Below, piece after piece: positions 1 through 8,843 of a stretch of DNA of 64,000 nucleotides. Below the pieces are notes generated by a model. It saw only the letters and a program-made list of their open reading frames with translations. It ran no database searches and was not told the origin of the DNA. This DNA is from Thermodesulfobacteriota bacterium (GTDB taxonomy: Bacteria > Desulfobacterota > Desulfobacteria > Desulfobacterales > Desulfosudaceae), in the NCBI GenBank assembly GCA_040753795.1, contig JBFMDX010000002.1, positions 1 to 64,000 on the forward strand. The letters are read 5' to 3'. The position numbers and the translations under genes are program-made. Positions within the stretch are counted from its first letter, which is position 1; each line of letters starts with the position of its first letter.

Positions 1-51
1 TTACCTGAACCTGCCGTTGAAACTGTCAAACTGGCTGCCATTAAACACTGA
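1..51 (+). CDS. possible C-terminal tail of a gene entering from the left
   Basis: Frame 1 is open from the first base and reads LPEPAVETVKLAAIKH before a TGA stop. This could be the end of a gene whose body lies outside the window. Only 16 residues are visible, so no family can be named and chance is a real alternative. Confidence 0.25.
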   Translation, partial: LPEPAVETVKLAAIKH

Positions 52-109
52 CGCGGAGAAAAGAAACCAAATGACGAACATTAATTATTTCTCTCCTCGC
101 CAGTTAGCA

Positions 110-129
110 GCTTAACTCAGACGTTAGGC
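110..129 (+). other. attC-like right end (integron recombination-site remnant)
   Basis: The stretch GCTTAACTCAGACGTTAGGC closely resembles the right half of integron attC sites, in which a GCTTAACTCA-like segment is followed by the R' core GTTRRRY (here GTTAGGC, 123-129). The matching left half is not recognisable in the preceding 105 bases, so this is at best a degenerate or fused site. The next gene starts 20 bases downstream, as is usual for gene cassettes. Confidence 0.4.
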
Positions 130-148
130 GTCGGAGAGAAAAGAAGAA

Positions 149-625
149 ATGAATAAATACACATGGCCCATAACGTTCCTGTTTATTTTGATGAGTACAT
201 ATGCTCTGGCACTTTCTATAGAACCTAAAGATGATTTTGAAATCGTGATCAACAAAGAAAAGAACGAGTACATGGGGATAAAATTTGACTTTCATTGCTC
301 CAGTCATTTTGCCGACAATGGAATATACGATATAGTTATTACAGCAACGCAGAAAGAAAACGCTGCGTACATAATAGATAATACCGGAACGATAGTAATT
401 TATGAGGGTGAAAAATTTGTATATGGCGGTAACATAACAGGTTACGAGAATGAAAAGTCGCCAGTAGAAAATATCGTGAACAAGAAGGGCGAAAGGTATA
501 GTACTTTTTCGTTTTATCTGAACAAAAAATATATCAAAAACAGCAGATTCGGTTGCAAAATAAAAGATTCTAAAAGTAAATGTGGTGAAACTGTTAGAGT
601 GTATTTAAAAGAAATTGTTGAATAA
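149..625 (+). CDS. hypothetical secreted protein, cassette-like gene
   Basis: This 158-residue protein begins with a hydrophobic segment at about residues 7-22 ending ALALS, consistent with a signal peptide and export. The remainder is Lys/Asn/Tyr-rich with beta-strand-like alternation and three Cys (residues 50, 136 and 144), which could form a disulfide outside the cytoplasm. I do not recognise a family. A GGAGAG ribosome-binding site precedes the ATG. Base composition is far more AT-rich than the core genes, which suggests acquisition. It starts 20 bases after a GTTAGGC core and its stop lies two bases before GCCTAAC, which is the spacing expected for an integron gene cassette. Confidence 0.75.
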   Translation: MNKYTWPITFLFILMSTYALALSIEPKDDFEIVINKEKNEYMGIKFDFHCSSHFADNGIYDIVITATQKENAAYIIDNTGTIVIYEGEKFVYGGNITGYENEKSPVENIVNKKGERYSTFSFYLNKKYIKNSRFGCKIKDSKSKCGETVRVYLKEIVE

Positions 626-627
626 GC

Positions 628-750
628 GCCTAACAACGCCACCCACACGGACTCGCAGGGGCGGTCTGTTTTTCCCCTGGCATAGTGTGGTGTTGAACTA
701 ACTTTAGCGAAGTCCGCAATCCCTGCTCTCCGGTGGTGGCGGACGTTATC
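628..750 (+). other. attC-like site downstream of the 149-625 gene
   Basis: Two bases after the stop codon, GCCTAAC (628-634) matches the R'' core RYYYAAC. It is followed by AACGCCACC, which pairs with GGTGGCGG near 735-742 just before ACGTTAT. The outer arms therefore pair as in attC, but the final core GTTATCT departs from GTTRRRY. The length, about 120 bp, fits a long attC. It could instead be a transcription terminator or a decayed site. Confidence 0.35.
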
Positions 751-760
751 TCAAAAAATA

Positions 761-789
761 TTGACATTTGTATATAATCAATATATACA
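761..789 (+). promoter_or_regulatory. brnTA promoter with overlapping inverted-repeat operator
   Basis: TTGACA (761-766) and TATACA (784-789) are separated by 17 bases. The inverted repeat GTATATA-5-TATATAC (770-788) fills the spacer. BrnA-type antitoxins are known to repress their own promoter, so this palindrome is the likely operator. The predicted +1 would fall at or just before the ATG at 799, giving little or no leader. Confidence 0.6.
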
Positions 790-798
790 TAAGATGCT

Positions 799-1104
799 AT
801 GGATAGATATATATTTTTACAGGAATGTATCGGTTTCGAATGGGACCAGAACAATATTGAAAAGAATTGGGGAAAACATAATGTTACTCCGCTTGAATGT
901 GAACAGGTTTTTTTCAATCAACCCCTTGTCATAGCTGATGATACTAAACACTCTCAAACCGAACAAAGATTCTATGTGCTTGGTCAAACAGATCTCGGGC
1001 GGAAACTATTTATCGTTTTTACAATCAGAAAGAAAAAAATCAGAATAATTTCCGCCAGAGACATGAACAAAAAAGAAAAAAGGAGCTATGAACGATATGC
1101 CTAA
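799..1104 (+). CDS. brnT: BrnT family type II toxin (ribonuclease)
   Basis: The 101-residue protein has the BrnT layout. An FEWD motif (about residues 13-16) is followed by N..KN..KHNVT, a central VFF..PLVIADD segment, the strand RKLFIVFTIRKKKIRIISAR and a C-terminal DMNKKEKRSYE helix. BrnT toxins are RelE-fold ribonucleases that block translation and are neutralised by BrnA. The length is normal for the family. The gene precedes and overlaps brnA by 17 bases, the usual order. It is AT-rich and lies between an attC-like site and a palindromic repeat, so it is probably acquired. Confidence 0.88.
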   Translation: MDRYIFLQECIGFEWDQNNIEKNWGKHNVTPLECEQVFFNQPLVIADDTKHSQTEQRFYVLGQTDLGRKLFIVFTIRKKKIRIISARDMNKKEKRSYERYA

Positions 1105-1366
1105 GAAAAAAATTCCCGTGTTTAAAAACGAAGATGAAGAGAGGGAATATTGGGCGTCTCATGATTCAACAGACTATATTGACTGGTCAAAAGCTAGAAA
1201 ATCGACTTTATCAAATCTAAAGCCCTCTTTAAAAACCATCTCAATACGGCTTCCTGAAATTATGCTCGAAGAATTGAAACTACTGGCCAATAAACGAGAT
1301 GTGCCTTATCAGTCCCTCATGAAAATGTTTATTGCTGAACGAGTTGAGCAGGAACTGAACAAATAA
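1088..1366 (+). CDS. brnA: BrnA family antitoxin (CopG-like)
   Basis: This 92-residue protein carries an acidic N-terminal toxin-binding part (KNEDEEREYWASHDSTDYIDW, seen across residues 13-33). A ribbon-helix-helix follows: SIRLPEIMLEELKLLANKRDVPYQSLMKMFIAERV. The last part is the CopG/BrnA DNA-binding fold, which neutralises BrnT and represses the operon. Start 1088 overlaps the toxin gene by 17 bases. An alternative ATG lies three codons in. AGGAGC just upstream can serve as ribosome-binding site. Both this gene and its partner look intact. Confidence 0.87.
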   Translation: MNDMPKKKIPVFKNEDEEREYWASHDSTDYIDWSKARKSTLSNLKPSLKTISIRLPEIMLEELKLLANKRDVPYQSLMKMFIAERVEQELNK

Positions 1367-1435
1367 TTAATTGAGATAACAATCTGCTGGTAGGGACGCG
1401 CCAACAGCCGCGCGCCCCACAGCTTGAGACGTTCC

Positions 1436-1622
1436 CCCTGCCCGTTGCAGCGCGGCCGGTTTTTTCGGAAAAAGCGGACAGGCTGTTTGAGTCCCGCGAA
1501 GCGGGACGAGTTCCTGTCCGCGCCGAAAAAAGCGTTTGCGCGAGGGAAGCCACGCCCTGGCGTGGCCAAGCTGCCGGGTAATATTTCTTTTGGTACTTTT
1601 CTTTGTGCCAAAGAAAAGGACA
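1436..1622. repeat. palindromic repeat R1 (core CTGTTTGAG...CGAGTT, reverse polarity)
   Basis: A long imperfect inverted repeat: the arm TTTTTTCGGAAAAAGCGGAC pairs with GTCCGCGCCGAAAAAAGC around a centre holding CTGTTTGAG (1483-1491) and CGAGTT (1507-1512). A second hairpin, CTTTTCTTTG/CAAAGAAAAG, lies at 1596-1618. A closely related copy is at 12912-13172, and a fragment of its left end (CCCTGCCCGTTGCAGCG) is at 12031-12047. The CTGTTTGAG arm faces the brnTA pair. Confidence 0.85.
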
Positions 1623-1663
1623 CACTAAAAAGCAAAAATTCCTTATTAAAAACAACAAAAAAA

Positions 1664-2761
1664 CTATCCCCCCTCCCCGGTTCGCTTCGCAAACAGAATA
1701 ACATAAAGAAGAACGGCAAACGCCGCCACGGCCACCACGGCCGCGGCGCGGCTGTATACCCCGGCCGGCGCCAGGATCAGGGCCGCGACCCAGTGCAGCA
1801 GGACCAGTTCCCGGGAATGAAGCTGAATGGGAAAATCATCATACCGGCAGATTACGGCCAGACCGCACAGGTTCCAGCCGTACAGGGAGGCGAAGGCGTG
1901 AACCTTCAGCAGCCAGTGATAACCCTCGGGTGTATACCCGGGCAGGGTCTCCGCCAGGATATAGGCCATGCCTGAAACGGCGGTGACCATGAGAAAACAG
2001 ACCCCGGAGCTTAAAAAGTTCTTTTGCTGGATGTTTTCTCCGAGCCGGTAATAGAGGATAAACGTCATGACCACCGCCGCCGACAGAATGATCGTGACGA
2101 TGATCTGGGCGGAGAACATCCCCAGCAGGATGAATCCAAAAAAAACAATGACGCCCAGGTTAATGGCCCAGAAGGCCACCTCCTTGAGAGCCCGGACGCC
2201 GCCGCGGTCGGCCTGATCCAGAAAGGAAAAGATTACCGAGAGCGTGATCAGGGACACCGGAAAGGAATACCCCAGGAAAAAGACATCCAGCTCCAGCTTG
2301 GGGACGGTGATCAGTTTCAGATATTCGTTATTGGCTACCACGGCTGTTGAAAACACCAGGCCGATGGAAAGACAGAGCAGGGAGGCCTGGTGAAACTTAC
2401 GGCTGACCGGCTCCCGGCGGCGGAAGAACCCGATGGGGAAAAGGGAAAAATGCCGGATCCGCGATCGCTCCACCAGAATCGCCAGCAGGAGTGAAACGAT
2501 AATGGACGGCAGGTAGAAATGGAAAAACACCAGAACGGCGTAGGTCAGAGACAGAGCCAGAAACGCGGTCGCGCTGACGGAAAGTGTTCCCCGGCCTTGA
2601 GTGAAATAAAGGATAATGGTCCCGCCGGCGCAGAGGTTGAACAGAAAGATGTGCAGCCGCTGGAAACTGTACGGGGCGGCATCGACAAATAGATGCAGAA
2701 ACCCGAATATCAGGGCGGTCAGAATCAGAACAAGGAAGATGGCTTTTAATCGTACGCTCAC
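1664..2761 (-). CDS. polytopic membrane protein of unknown function
   Basis: The 365-residue product is hydrophobic almost throughout, with about 11-12 predicted membrane segments. Conserved-looking His/aromatic positions lie inside or next to them (LHIFLFN near residue 37, HFYLP near 81, HWLLKVHAFASLYGWN near 283, LHWVAAL near 325). Membrane-embedded histidines recall NnrS- or heme-copper-oxidase-like proteins, but I cannot place it in a family. It follows the TIGR01777 gene at 2765 by three bases, so the two are almost certainly co-transcribed from the minus strand. Confidence 0.75.
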   Translation of the reverse strand: MSVRLKAIFLVLILTALIFGFLHLFVDAAPYSFQRLHIFLFNLCAGGTIILYFTQGRGTLSVSATAFLALSLTYAVLVFFHFYLPSIIVSLLLAILVERSRIRHFSLFPIGFFRRREPVSRKFHQASLLCLSIGLVFSTAVVANNEYLKLITVPKLELDVFFLGYSFPVSLITLSVIFSFLDQADRGGVRALKEVAFWAINLGVIVFFGFILLGMFSAQIIVTIILSAAVVMTFILYYRLGENIQQKNFLSSGVCFLMVTAVSGMAYILAETLPGYTPEGYHWLLKVHAFASLYGWNLCGLAVICRYDDFPIQLHSRELVLLHWVAALILAPAGVYSRAAAVVAVAAFAVLLYVILFAKRTGEGG

Positions 2762-2764
2762 TGG

Positions 2765-4147
2765 TTAACCCTCTTTTCCCAACAAATGCGCCAGGCACGA
2801 TGGCAGTTGCGGATACTGAAAGGAATAGCCGTGCTCCAGAAGTTTTTCCGGTAAAACCCGCGTGCCGGCCAGGGGCACTTCCCGGCCCATTTCGCCGAAC
2901 GCCAGCTTGATCATGATCTCCGGGACCGGCAGAACAGCCGGCCGCGACAGCACCTTTCCCAGGATCCGGGCAAACTCGGTGTTGGTCACCGGCTCGGGCG
3001 AAACCAGATTGACCGGTCCGGCGATATCCGGCCGCATCAGCAGGTGATAAATGGCGCCCACGGCGTCATCCATGCCGATCCAGCTTAAATATTGTTTTCC
3101 CGTTCCCATCCGGCCGCCCAGGCCGGCCCGGAACAGGGGCAGCATCTTTTTCAGCGCCCCGCCTTCGGGCGTTAAAACAACGCCGATGCGCATGAGGACC
3201 ACCCGGATACCGGCGTCAACGGCGGGTTGAACGGCCGCCTCCCACCCGGTGCAGACCCGGCTGATAAAGTTGCCGCCCGGGCCGGAGGTTTCGGTCATGA
3301 TCTCGTCGCCGCGATCGCCGTAATAACCGATGGCCGAAGCCGACAGGAACGAGCCGGGCGGACGGGCCATGCGGGCCATGGCGCCGGTGATCAGGGTCGT
3401 CCCTTTTTCCCGGCTGTCGATGATGCGGCGTTTTTTTTCCGCTGTCCAGCGGCCTTCGCCGATGTTTTCCCCGGCCAGGTGAATGACCGCGTCCGGCCGG
3501 GCGGCCTCCAGGCGTTCGCTATCGATTTGTCCGGCGGCCGGATTCCAGAAAATTTCACTGTCTGTTTTCGGCGGACGCCGGACCAGGGTCAGAACCCGGT
3601 GGCCGCCGGTGGTTAAAAAAGGAACCAGCCGGGAACCGATGACCCCGCCGGCGCCGGTGATGACAATGGTCTGCCGGGGCCGGTCACCAAATTGCCGGTG
3701 CAGGGCCAGGTCGGCGGCCGTGACCCGGTGTCGGAAAGCGAAAATACGTTCCAGTTTCCGTATAACCAACGGACTGAATAGCGGCTGGGTGACGGCGGCC
3801 AGGGGCAGGCGAAACCGTACCGTGTCTGTCAGCCGACATTGCCCGTCCCCGGCCGGCTCAAAGGCATGGGTATGAACCCATTCCGCGAACGGCCCGCGCA
3901 CCTGCCCGTCCTCAAACAGCCGATCTTCCTCATAACGGGTGTGCCGGGCGTGCCAGTGATAAGGCACGGGACCGGCCTTCATCCGCAGTACTACCTCGGC
4001 GCCGGGAAGAATCCCCCCGGAGCGGCGGATCACCTTCAGCGGATCCCAGGGCGGACTCAACCGCTCAATGGCGCCCGGCCGGGCATGCCAGGCGAAAACA
4101 TCCTTTACATCCGCGTCCAGCAACGCTTGGCGGGAAAAAATGGCCAT
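2765..4147 (-). CDS. TIGR01777 family NAD-dependent epimerase with N-terminal SRPBCC domain
   Basis: Residues 1-150 form a SRPBCC/polyketide-cyclase-like ligand-binding domain (FAWHARPGAIERLSPPW, then WVHTHAFEPAGDG). Residues from about 158 form a short-chain dehydrogenase-like Rossmann domain with the nucleotide motif TGAGGVIGSRL. AGENIGEGRW, the SASAIGYYGDRGDE segment and SWIGMDDAVGAI are all typical of the YfcH/SDR39U1 group. The substrate of these proteins is unknown. The 460-residue length fits the two-domain version. It lies four bases after the antiporter gene and three bases before the membrane-protein gene, forming a minus-strand operon. Confidence 0.87.
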   Translation of the reverse strand: MAIFSRQALLDADVKDVFAWHARPGAIERLSPPWDPLKVIRRSGGILPGAEVVLRMKAGPVPYHWHARHTRYEEDRLFEDGQVRGPFAEWVHTHAFEPAGDGQCRLTDTVRFRLPLAAVTQPLFSPLVIRKLERIFAFRHRVTAADLALHRQFGDRPRQTIVITGAGGVIGSRLVPFLTTGGHRVLTLVRRPPKTDSEIFWNPAAGQIDSERLEAARPDAVIHLAGENIGEGRWTAEKKRRIIDSREKGTTLITGAMARMARPPGSFLSASAIGYYGDRGDEIMTETSGPGGNFISRVCTGWEAAVQPAVDAGIRVVLMRIGVVLTPEGGALKKMLPLFRAGLGGRMGTGKQYLSWIGMDDAVGAIYHLLMRPDIAGPVNLVSPEPVTNTEFARILGKVLSRPAVLPVPEIMIKLAFGEMGREVPLAGTRVLPEKLLEHGYSFQYPQLPSCLAHLLGKEG

Positions 4148-4151
4148 GGTT

Positions 4152-6146
4152 TTATCCTTTCATGACGTCGGAGCCGGGGACGGACGGCGTCGAAGCGGCC
4201 AGAAGGGAAAAATTTTCGCGACTCTTCCGGTTGCCGATGATGGCCACCAGGTCCCCGGATTCCAGCACAAAACCCGCGTCCGGGTTCGGCATCAGGCTTT
4301 TTCCCCGTACGACGCCGACCACCGAGGCGCCGGATTTTTTTCTGATTTCACTGTCGCCGATGGAATGCCCGGCCAGGGGACTGTGGGGGTTTAGGCGGAA
4401 CCACTGCAGGTCGAACTGCTGTTCCGCGGCGCGGAGCTGGGAGAGAAAATGGTAGTCGTCGTTTCCCGAAAACAGGCGGCCGTAAAGCTCATGCCGGGCG
4501 GTGTCGGTGTGCCGCTGGATTTCGGTCGGCGGCACGTTCAGATGCAGCAGGGACTGGCGGGCCAGTTCCAGGCTGGCTTCGAACTCCGGCAGAACCGCCA
4601 CCGCCACCCCCAGATCTTCGAACAGGGCAAAATAATCGGGGCCGGGCGCCCGGGCGATGATGTGCAGCTTCGGGTTCATGCGCCGGACCTGGCGGATGAT
4701 ATCCTTCGCGGCCGCCAGCCCCGGTACCGCCAGGATGAGCAGGGCCGCTTCCCGGATACCGGCCGCCTCCAGCACGAATTTCTGGGCCGCGTCCCCGAAC
4801 ACCACCGCCATCCTTTCGTTTTTTGCCTTTTCAAAACGGCGGTGATCCAGTTCGATTACCGCGAAGGGCGTATCCAGTTGCTTGAGCACCCGGGCGATCT
4901 GGAAGCCCACCCGTCCACCGCCGGCCACCACCACGTGGCCGCGCAGGCCTTCGTCGGGCAGGTTGAAGGTCTCCAGGGTTTCGTGGCGGAACCAGCGTTT
5001 TTTCAAGGCGTAAAGGCGGGCGGTCTGACCGGAAACCATCGGGGTCAGGACCATGGTCAGCACCGCCGCCGTCAGGATCAGGGAATAAAGGTCATGGCCG
5101 ATGGAACCGGTGGTCAGCCCCACCCGGGCCAGGACGAATTCAAATTCGCCGATCTGAAACAGGCCCAGACCCACGGCCAGAGGAATAACGTTGCGGTATC
5201 CGAAAATCCGTGCGATGGCCGCGAAGATCAGTCCCTTGCCGACGCTGACCGCCAGGACCACCAGAAACACCAGGCGGAAATGGGAAAACAGATAGGTCAG
5301 ATCAAAGAGCATGCCCACCGAGGTGAAAAAGAGCAGACCGAACAGATCTCGTAACGGGATGATTTCACTCAAGGCCTGGTGGCCGAAATCCGATTCGCTC
5401 AGTACCATGCCGGCCACAAAGGCACCGAAAGCAAAGGAAAGACCGGCCAGGTGGGTGATGTACCCTATTCCCAGGCCGATGGCGGTGATGGCCAGCAGGA
5501 ACAGCTCCCGTGATCCGATCCGGGCGATATGGCCCATCAGCATGGGCAGCAGCCGCGTGCCCAGGATAATCATGCCGGCGATAAAGGCCGCGGCCTTGAC
5601 GGCCGCGAAGCCGATCACCGGCAGTCCCGCCGCCGGGTCGTTCAACTGCGGCAGGATGATCATCATGGGAATGACGGCCAGATCCTGAACGATGAGCATG
5701 CCGATCATGACCCGGCTGGAAAGGGTGCCCATCCAGCCCTGGTTCATCAGGGTCTTGAGCAGCACCATGGTGGACGACAGGGAGATCAGCGCGCCCAGCC
5801 AGAGGGAGGCATGCCAGTCCCAGCCCATTATCCGGCCGATGCCCATGCCCAGGCCGATGGTCAGTAGCAGTTGAAGGGGGGTGCCGGCCACGGCGATCAT
5901 TTTGACCGGTTTGAGGTCTTTTAAGGAAAATTCCAGGCCCAGGCCGAACAGCAGCAGGGCGATGCCGATTTCCGCCAGCAGTTCGACCTCATGGATATTG
6001 GAGACCGTCAGCCCGCCCGTGTACGGGCCCAGCAGGACGCCGGCCAGGATATAGCCGAGGATCAAAGGCTGGCCCAGGCGCTTCATCAGCAGGCCGCAAA
6101 AGAACGCGGCCACGATCAACATAATGATATCAGCGGTGATGCCCAT
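4152..6146 (-). CDS. Kef-type monovalent cation:proton antiporter (CPA2) with TrkA-N and TrkA-C domains
   Basis: The N-terminal ~380 residues form the Na/H-exchanger fold ([42 protein letters not shown]). A TrkA-N Rossmann domain ([19 protein letters not shown]) and a C-terminal TrkA-C domain ([11 protein letters not shown]) follow. Such proteins export K+ or Na+ in exchange for protons, gated by a bound nucleotide. I place the start at 6146 (MGITADII, 664 residues). An in-frame ATG at 6221 would add 25 hydrophilic residues before the first membrane segment. Neither start has a clear ribosome-binding site. It is the first gene of the operon running to 1664. Confidence 0.88.
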   Translation of the reverse strand: MGITADIIMLIVAAFFCGLLMKRLGQPLILGYILAGVLLGPYTGGLTVSNIHEVELLAEIGIALLLFGLGLEFSLKDLKPVKMIAVAGTPLQLLLTIGLGMGIGRIMGWDWHASLWLGALISLSSTMVLLKTLMNQGWMGTLSSRVMIGMLIVQDLAVIPMMIILPQLNDPAAGLPVIGFAAVKAAAFIAGMIILGTRLLPMLMGHIARIGSRELFLLAITAIGLGIGYITHLAGLSFAFGAFVAGMVLSESDFGHQALSEIIPLRDLFGLLFFTSVGMLFDLTYLFSHFRLVFLVVLAVSVGKGLIFAAIARIFGYRNVIPLAVGLGLFQIGEFEFVLARVGLTTGSIGHDLYSLILTAAVLTMVLTPMVSGQTARLYALKKRWFRHETLETFNLPDEGLRGHVVVAGGGRVGFQIARVLKQLDTPFAVIELDHRRFEKAKNERMAVVFGDAAQKFVLEAAGIREAALLILAVPGLAAAKDIIRQVRRMNPKLHIIARAPGPDYFALFEDLGVAVAVLPEFEASLELARQSLLHLNVPPTEIQRHTDTARHELYGRLFSGNDDYHFLSQLRAAEQQFDLQWFRLNPHSPLAGHSIGDSEIRKKSGASVVGVVRGKSLMPNPDAGFVLESGDLVAIIGNRKSRENFSLLAASTPSVPGSDVMKG

Positions 6147-6225
6147 TGTCTGTCCGGTTGTCTGGTGAGTAAATCCGGTCCGGTCAACGTGATGACCTGC
6201 CTGATCGTAAAATAGCATCATTGTT

Positions 6226-6243
6226 CGGTCTTACACAAGACCG
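6226..6243. other. short perfect hairpin between divergent genes
   Basis: CGGTCTT-ACAC-AAGACCG is a perfect 7-bp stem with a 4-base loop in the space between the antiporter (minus) and mltG (plus). It could be a regulator site or part of the antiporter leader. No T-run follows on either strand. Confidence 0.3.
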
Positions 6244-6431
6244 TTTCCCGGATATCCGCGGATGACGGATTGCCGGATATGGCATGGGTTTTTTCGATGA
6301 CCGGGAAACAACCCGGCCACAATACCGCTTGCGGTTTTTCATGGAAAACAGCAATATCATAGAGCCCAGACAGAAAGGCCTGTGAAGATTATTACCTTCA
6401 TAACGCAACCGGGGAAGAACCAAACATAATA

Positions 6432-7436
6432 ATGTACGGTAAATCCAGAATACTGACCGGGATCATCATCGCGCTGGTCCTGACTGTTGTTTCCGGATGG
6501 AAATACCTGGATTATTACGCCGTTACCCCGGCCGATCCCGGCGCGGATAAACAGGTGGTCATGGTCCGGCCCGGCCTGGGGATCAACGCCCTGTCCCGGG
6601 TGCTGGAAGAACGCCGTATCATCGACAGCCACTTGAATTTCAGGGTTTTCTTTTATCTCAAGCACCGTTATGACCGCATCAAGGCCGGTGAATACAGCCT
6701 GTCCGCGGCCATGCCGCCGGCGGAAATCATCCGCAAGCTGGTCAAAGGCGAGGTGGTCCTTCACCGGTTGACCATTCCCGAGGGGTATACCGTCCGGCAG
6801 ATCGCGAAACTGGTTGACCAGACCGGCCTGGCCGACGGCGAATCGTTCCTGTGGCTGACCGCTGATAGTAAATTCCTATCCGGGCTGGGGATTTCCGCCG
6901 ATACCGCCGAAGGCTATCTGTTTCCGGAAACCTATTTTTTTTCAAAGCCGATAACGGCCGAAGACATCGCCGCCGCACTGGTCGGACGCTTTCAGTCCGT
7001 GTTTTCCGCGGAATGGAAAACACGGGCCCAAGCCCTCGGCTTTTCGGTGCATCAGATCGTCACCCTGGCCTCGATTATTGAAAAGGAAACGGCGGACCCC
7101 GCGGAACGGCCCCTGATCTCCTCGGTGTTTCATAACCGCCTGAAACGGGGCATGCGGCTGGAAAGCGACCCCACCGTGATCTACGGCATTTCGGATTTTA
7201 ACGGCAATATCACCCGGAAGCACCTGGATGCCCCGACGGCCTACAATACCTATCAGATCAGCGGTCTGCCGCCCGGCCCCATTGCCAGCCCCGGCCGGGC
7301 CTCCCTTGAAGCCGCTTTATACCCGGCGGAATCGGCCTTTCTTTTCTTTGTTGCAACCGGCCAGGGCGGGCACTTTTTTTCCACCAGTTATGCCGACCAC
7401 AGCCGGGCCGTCCGGAAATATCAGCTCCACCAATAG
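6432..7436 (+). CDS. mltG: endolytic peptidoglycan transglycosylase MltG (YceG family)
   Basis: The 334-residue protein has an N-terminal membrane anchor (about residues 8-24), a LysM-like part (PGLGINALSRVLEERRII) and the YceG catalytic domain. The latter carries IPEGYTVRQIA, the AEGYLFPETYFF segment and SIIEKETADPAERPLISSVF, whose first Glu (217) corresponds to the catalytic residue. NTYQISGLPPGPIASPG is also typical. MltG cleaves nascent glycan strands at the inner membrane and sets their length. Size and motifs are normal. It is transcribed divergently from the antiporter and followed by a hairpin terminator. Confidence 0.95.
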   Translation: MYGKSRILTGIIIALVLTVVSGWKYLDYYAVTPADPGADKQVVMVRPGLGINALSRVLEERRIIDSHLNFRVFFYLKHRYDRIKAGEYSLSAAMPPAEIIRKLVKGEVVLHRLTIPEGYTVRQIAKLVDQTGLADGESFLWLTADSKFLSGLGISADTAEGYLFPETYFFSKPITAEDIAAALVGRFQSVFSAEWKTRAQALGFSVHQIVTLASIIEKETADPAERPLISSVFHNRLKRGMRLESDPTVIYGISDFNGNITRKHLDAPTAYNTYQISGLPPGPIASPGRASLEAALYPAESAFLFFVATGQGGHFFSTSYADHSRAVRKYQLHQ

Positions 7437-7449
7437 GGCGCCCCCGCGC

Positions 7450-7480
7450 GTTTTTTTGCAAAGCGCTTTACAAAAAAAAT
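7450..7480. terminator. A/T-flanked palindrome after mltG
   Basis: TTTTTTTGCAAAGCGCTTTA continues into CAAAAAAAAT. The near-perfect palindrome is centred on AAAGCGCTTT, with T and A tracts on the two sides, so it could end transcription in either direction. It lies 14 bases after the mltG stop. Confidence 0.5.
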
Positions 7481-7586
7481 GGGATCAAGTATAGGTTGAT
7501 CGGCGGTCTGGAGGTCGCCCAAAGCGGCCAGTCGGGCCGGCGAATGTTATTAACGCGCGGATCTTAAACACGAGACGAGGGTTATT

Positions 7587-8240
7587 ATGCAGCCGGAAAC
7601 GGTTCTGGTGCTGGCCACCCGCAACCGGGGAAAAACCGAGGAGCTTCGGTCGCTGCTGGGTGCTACCGGCATTACCATAAAAAACCTGAATGATTTCGGA
7701 CCAACGCCTGAAGTTGTCGAAGACGGCGCCACTTTCGACGAAAACGCCTACAAGAAATCGAGCTTTTATTCCCGCATTCTGGGGCTGCCGGCCATGGCCG
7801 ACGATTCCGGGCTGGTGGTCGAAGCCCTGGGAGGCGCGCCCGGGGTCCTGTCCGCCCGGTACGGCGGCGAAAATGCCACCGACGAAGACCGCTTCCGCAA
7901 GCTCCTGGCTGAAATGACGGGCCAAACCAACCGGGCCGCGGCTTTTGAGTGCGTGATTTCCATCGCGGTTCCCACCGGCGCCGCCCTGACCTACGAGGGC
8001 CGCTGCCAGGGAGTGATTGCCGATGCCCCGGCCGGAGACGGGGGCTTTGGCTATGATCCGATCTTCTACTACCCCCCTCTTAAAAAAACTTTTGCCGAGA
8101 TGAACGCGGCGGAAAAAAATCAGATCAGCCACCGGGGCCGTGCCCTGGCCGAAGTGGTGGCGGAGATGGACAAAGTAAAAACCTGGATCCGGCAGAATAT
8201 GCCGGTTTTTGAAAAAGTGGCATGCAGAGATGACGATTGA
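7587..8240 (+). CDS. rdgB: XTP/dITP diphosphatase (RdgB/HAM1 family)
   Basis: The signature VLATRNRGKTEELRSLL (residues 6-22) opens the protein. MADDSGLVVEALGGAPGVLSARYGG, FECVISIAVP, GFGYDPIFYYPPLKKTFAEM and ISHRGRAL follow in the family's order. The enzyme hydrolyses non-canonical purine NTPs (XTP, dITP) to monophosphates and keeps them out of DNA and RNA. The length (217) is slightly above the usual ~200 because of a longer C-terminus. The next gene overlaps its end by 11 bases, so the pair is likely co-transcribed. Confidence 0.95.
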   Translation: MQPETVLVLATRNRGKTEELRSLLGATGITIKNLNDFGPTPEVVEDGATFDENAYKKSSFYSRILGLPAMADDSGLVVEALGGAPGVLSARYGGENATDEDRFRKLLAEMTGQTNRAAAFECVISIAVPTGAALTYEGRCQGVIADAPAGDGGFGYDPIFYYPPLKKTFAEMNAAEKNQISHRGRALAEVVAEMDKVKTWIRQNMPVFEKVACRDDD

Positions 8241-8811
8241 AGAACTGATCATTAAAAACCGGACCTGTCGCCGGTTTTACGAAAATCACCCGGTTTCAAA
8301 AGAAACGCTGCTGTCCCTGGTGAACCTGGCCCGGTTGTCGGCCTCGGCAGCCAACCGGCAGCCCCTGCGGTATATCCTTTCCTGGGAAAAAGCGCGCAAT
8401 GACAAGATTTTCCCCTGCCTGGCCTGGGCCGCCTATCTGACGGACTGGACCGGCCCGGTCGAGGGGGAGCGGCCGGCGGCCTATATCATCATCACCGGCG
8501 ACACCACCATCACCGACAATTTCTGGTGCGACCACGGGATCGTCAGCCAGAGCATGCTCCTCGGCGCCCGGGAAGCGGGCCTGGCCGGCTGCCTGGTCGG
8601 CGCTTTCAATGAAAAGAAGCTGCGGGAGGCGCTGGGGATTCCGGACCACTTAAAGATCCTGCTGGTGCTGGCCCTGGGAAAACCCAAGGAAAAGGTGGTC
8701 ATCGACGTGTTGGGACCGGACGGCGATATCCGCTACTGGCGGGATGCCCACGGCGTTCACCACGTTCCCAAGCGGAGTCTGGATGATGTAATCATTGAGG
8801 TTGTTGAATAA
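8230..8811 (+). CDS. nitroreductase family FMN-dependent oxidoreductase
   Basis: The protein opens with ELIIKNRTCRRFYENHPVSKE, the FMN-binding start of nitroreductases. LARLSASAANRQPLRYIL and the C-terminal AGLAGCLVGAF...LALGKPKEK segment follow. It is likely a flavoprotein using NAD(P)H; the substrate cannot be told. I use the ATG at 8230 (193 residues), which overlaps rdgB by 11 bases. A TTG at 8209 would extend it by seven residues. The family also includes redox proteins with no nitro substrate. Confidence 0.85.
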   Translation: MTIEELIIKNRTCRRFYENHPVSKETLLSLVNLARLSASAANRQPLRYILSWEKARNDKIFPCLAWAAYLTDWTGPVEGERPAAYIIITGDTTITDNFWCDHGIVSQSMLLGAREAGLAGCLVGAFNEKKLREALGIPDHLKILLVLALGKPKEKVVIDVLGPDGDIRYWRDAHGVHHVPKRSLDDVIIEVVE

Positions 8812-8843
8812 AATATATTGTCACCCAAAGGAGGAGGTCTGGC

